Assembly: GCA_964612995.1 (NCBI GenBank)
Contig: CAZTGE010000195.1
Span: 1 to 6,165, forward strand
Length of the DNA stretch: 6,165 nucleotides
Direction: 5' to 3'
DNA from: SLQH01 sp964612995
Lineage (GTDB): Bacteria > Planctomycetota > UBA11346
This document shows, one piece after another, positions 6,142 to 6,165 of this stretch. The notes under the pieces are model-generated. The model did not search any database. It saw nothing but the letters and a program-made list of their open reading frames with translations, and was not told the origin of the DNA. A program made the translations under genes and the position numbers. Numbering within the stretch: position 1 is the stretch's first letter; each line of letters starts with the position of its first letter.

Positions 6142-6163
6142 TCCGTCCCCGCGCTCCTACAAC
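6136..6163 (+). promoter_or_regulatory. Candidate rightward promoter at window edge
   Basis: TTGACC (6136-6141) matches the -35 consensus at five of six positions. It is followed after 16 bases by TACAAC (6158-6163), four of six to the -10. It would drive a gene beyond the window, divergent from the Cache-CheD gene. No transcript start or downstream gene is visible. Confidence 0.28.
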
Positions 6164-6165
6164 CC

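Larger units (their letters stand above)
5913..6165. other. Upstream region of the Cache-CheD gene
   Basis: 253 bases with no supported gene. It contains the AGGAG of the minus-strand gene and a TATCAT (complement of 5996-6001) that could be its -10, but without a good -35 at the right spacing. The right end holds a dyad and a candidate divergent promoter, described separately. The frame of the minus gene stays open up to 6131, but that extension has no ribosome site and would bury the signal peptide. Confidence 0.5.

Overview
High-GC bacterial window with three apparently intact genes, all on the minus strand, plus a decayed gene and a short fold-back insertion on the plus strand between the second and third. 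The style resembles large-genome environmental bacteria such as Planctomycetota or a neighbouring phylum: a secreted PQQ-type propeller with an acidic/proline linker, a DUF3592 membrane protein, and palindrome-rich intergenic DNA. No marker gene fixes the phylum, so this placement is a weak inference. Each of the three genes has a Shine-Dalgarno-like GGAG core exactly 7 nt before the chosen start, which makes the start calls consistent.

Layout. 1-217: non-coding, with four strong hairpins packed into the first 136 bases. 218-1762 (-): exported PQQ-like beta-propeller protein. 1763-1921: short intergenic region with a candidate promoter. 1922-3430 (-): 502-residue multi-pass membrane protein with an N-terminal DUF3592 module and two PH-like modules. 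About 3451-4345 (+): remnant of a large Lhr-type DEAD/DEAH helicase, truncated at both ends, frameshifted near 3757-3775, and interrupted by a 166-bp fold-back (MITE-like) element at 3510-3675. Removing the element plus one copy of its 7-bp flanking repeat restores a continuous reading frame. 4380-5912 (-): secreted protein joining a double-Cache sensor domain to a CheD-like cysteine amidohydrolase/deamidase fold. 5913-6165: non-coding, with a candidate divergent promoter at the right edge.

The three intact genes do not form an obvious pathway. Two of them, the propeller and the Cache-CheD protein, act outside the cytoplasm, and the third is in the membrane. The most notable item is the Cache-CheD fusion. 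Known CheD proteins are cytoplasmic chemoreceptor deamidases, but this one carries a signal peptide, has no later membrane segment, and keeps the Thr-x5-Cys plus His pattern of the CheD active site. The second notable item is the small mobile element caught in the helicase remnant with both inverted repeats and its target duplication readable.
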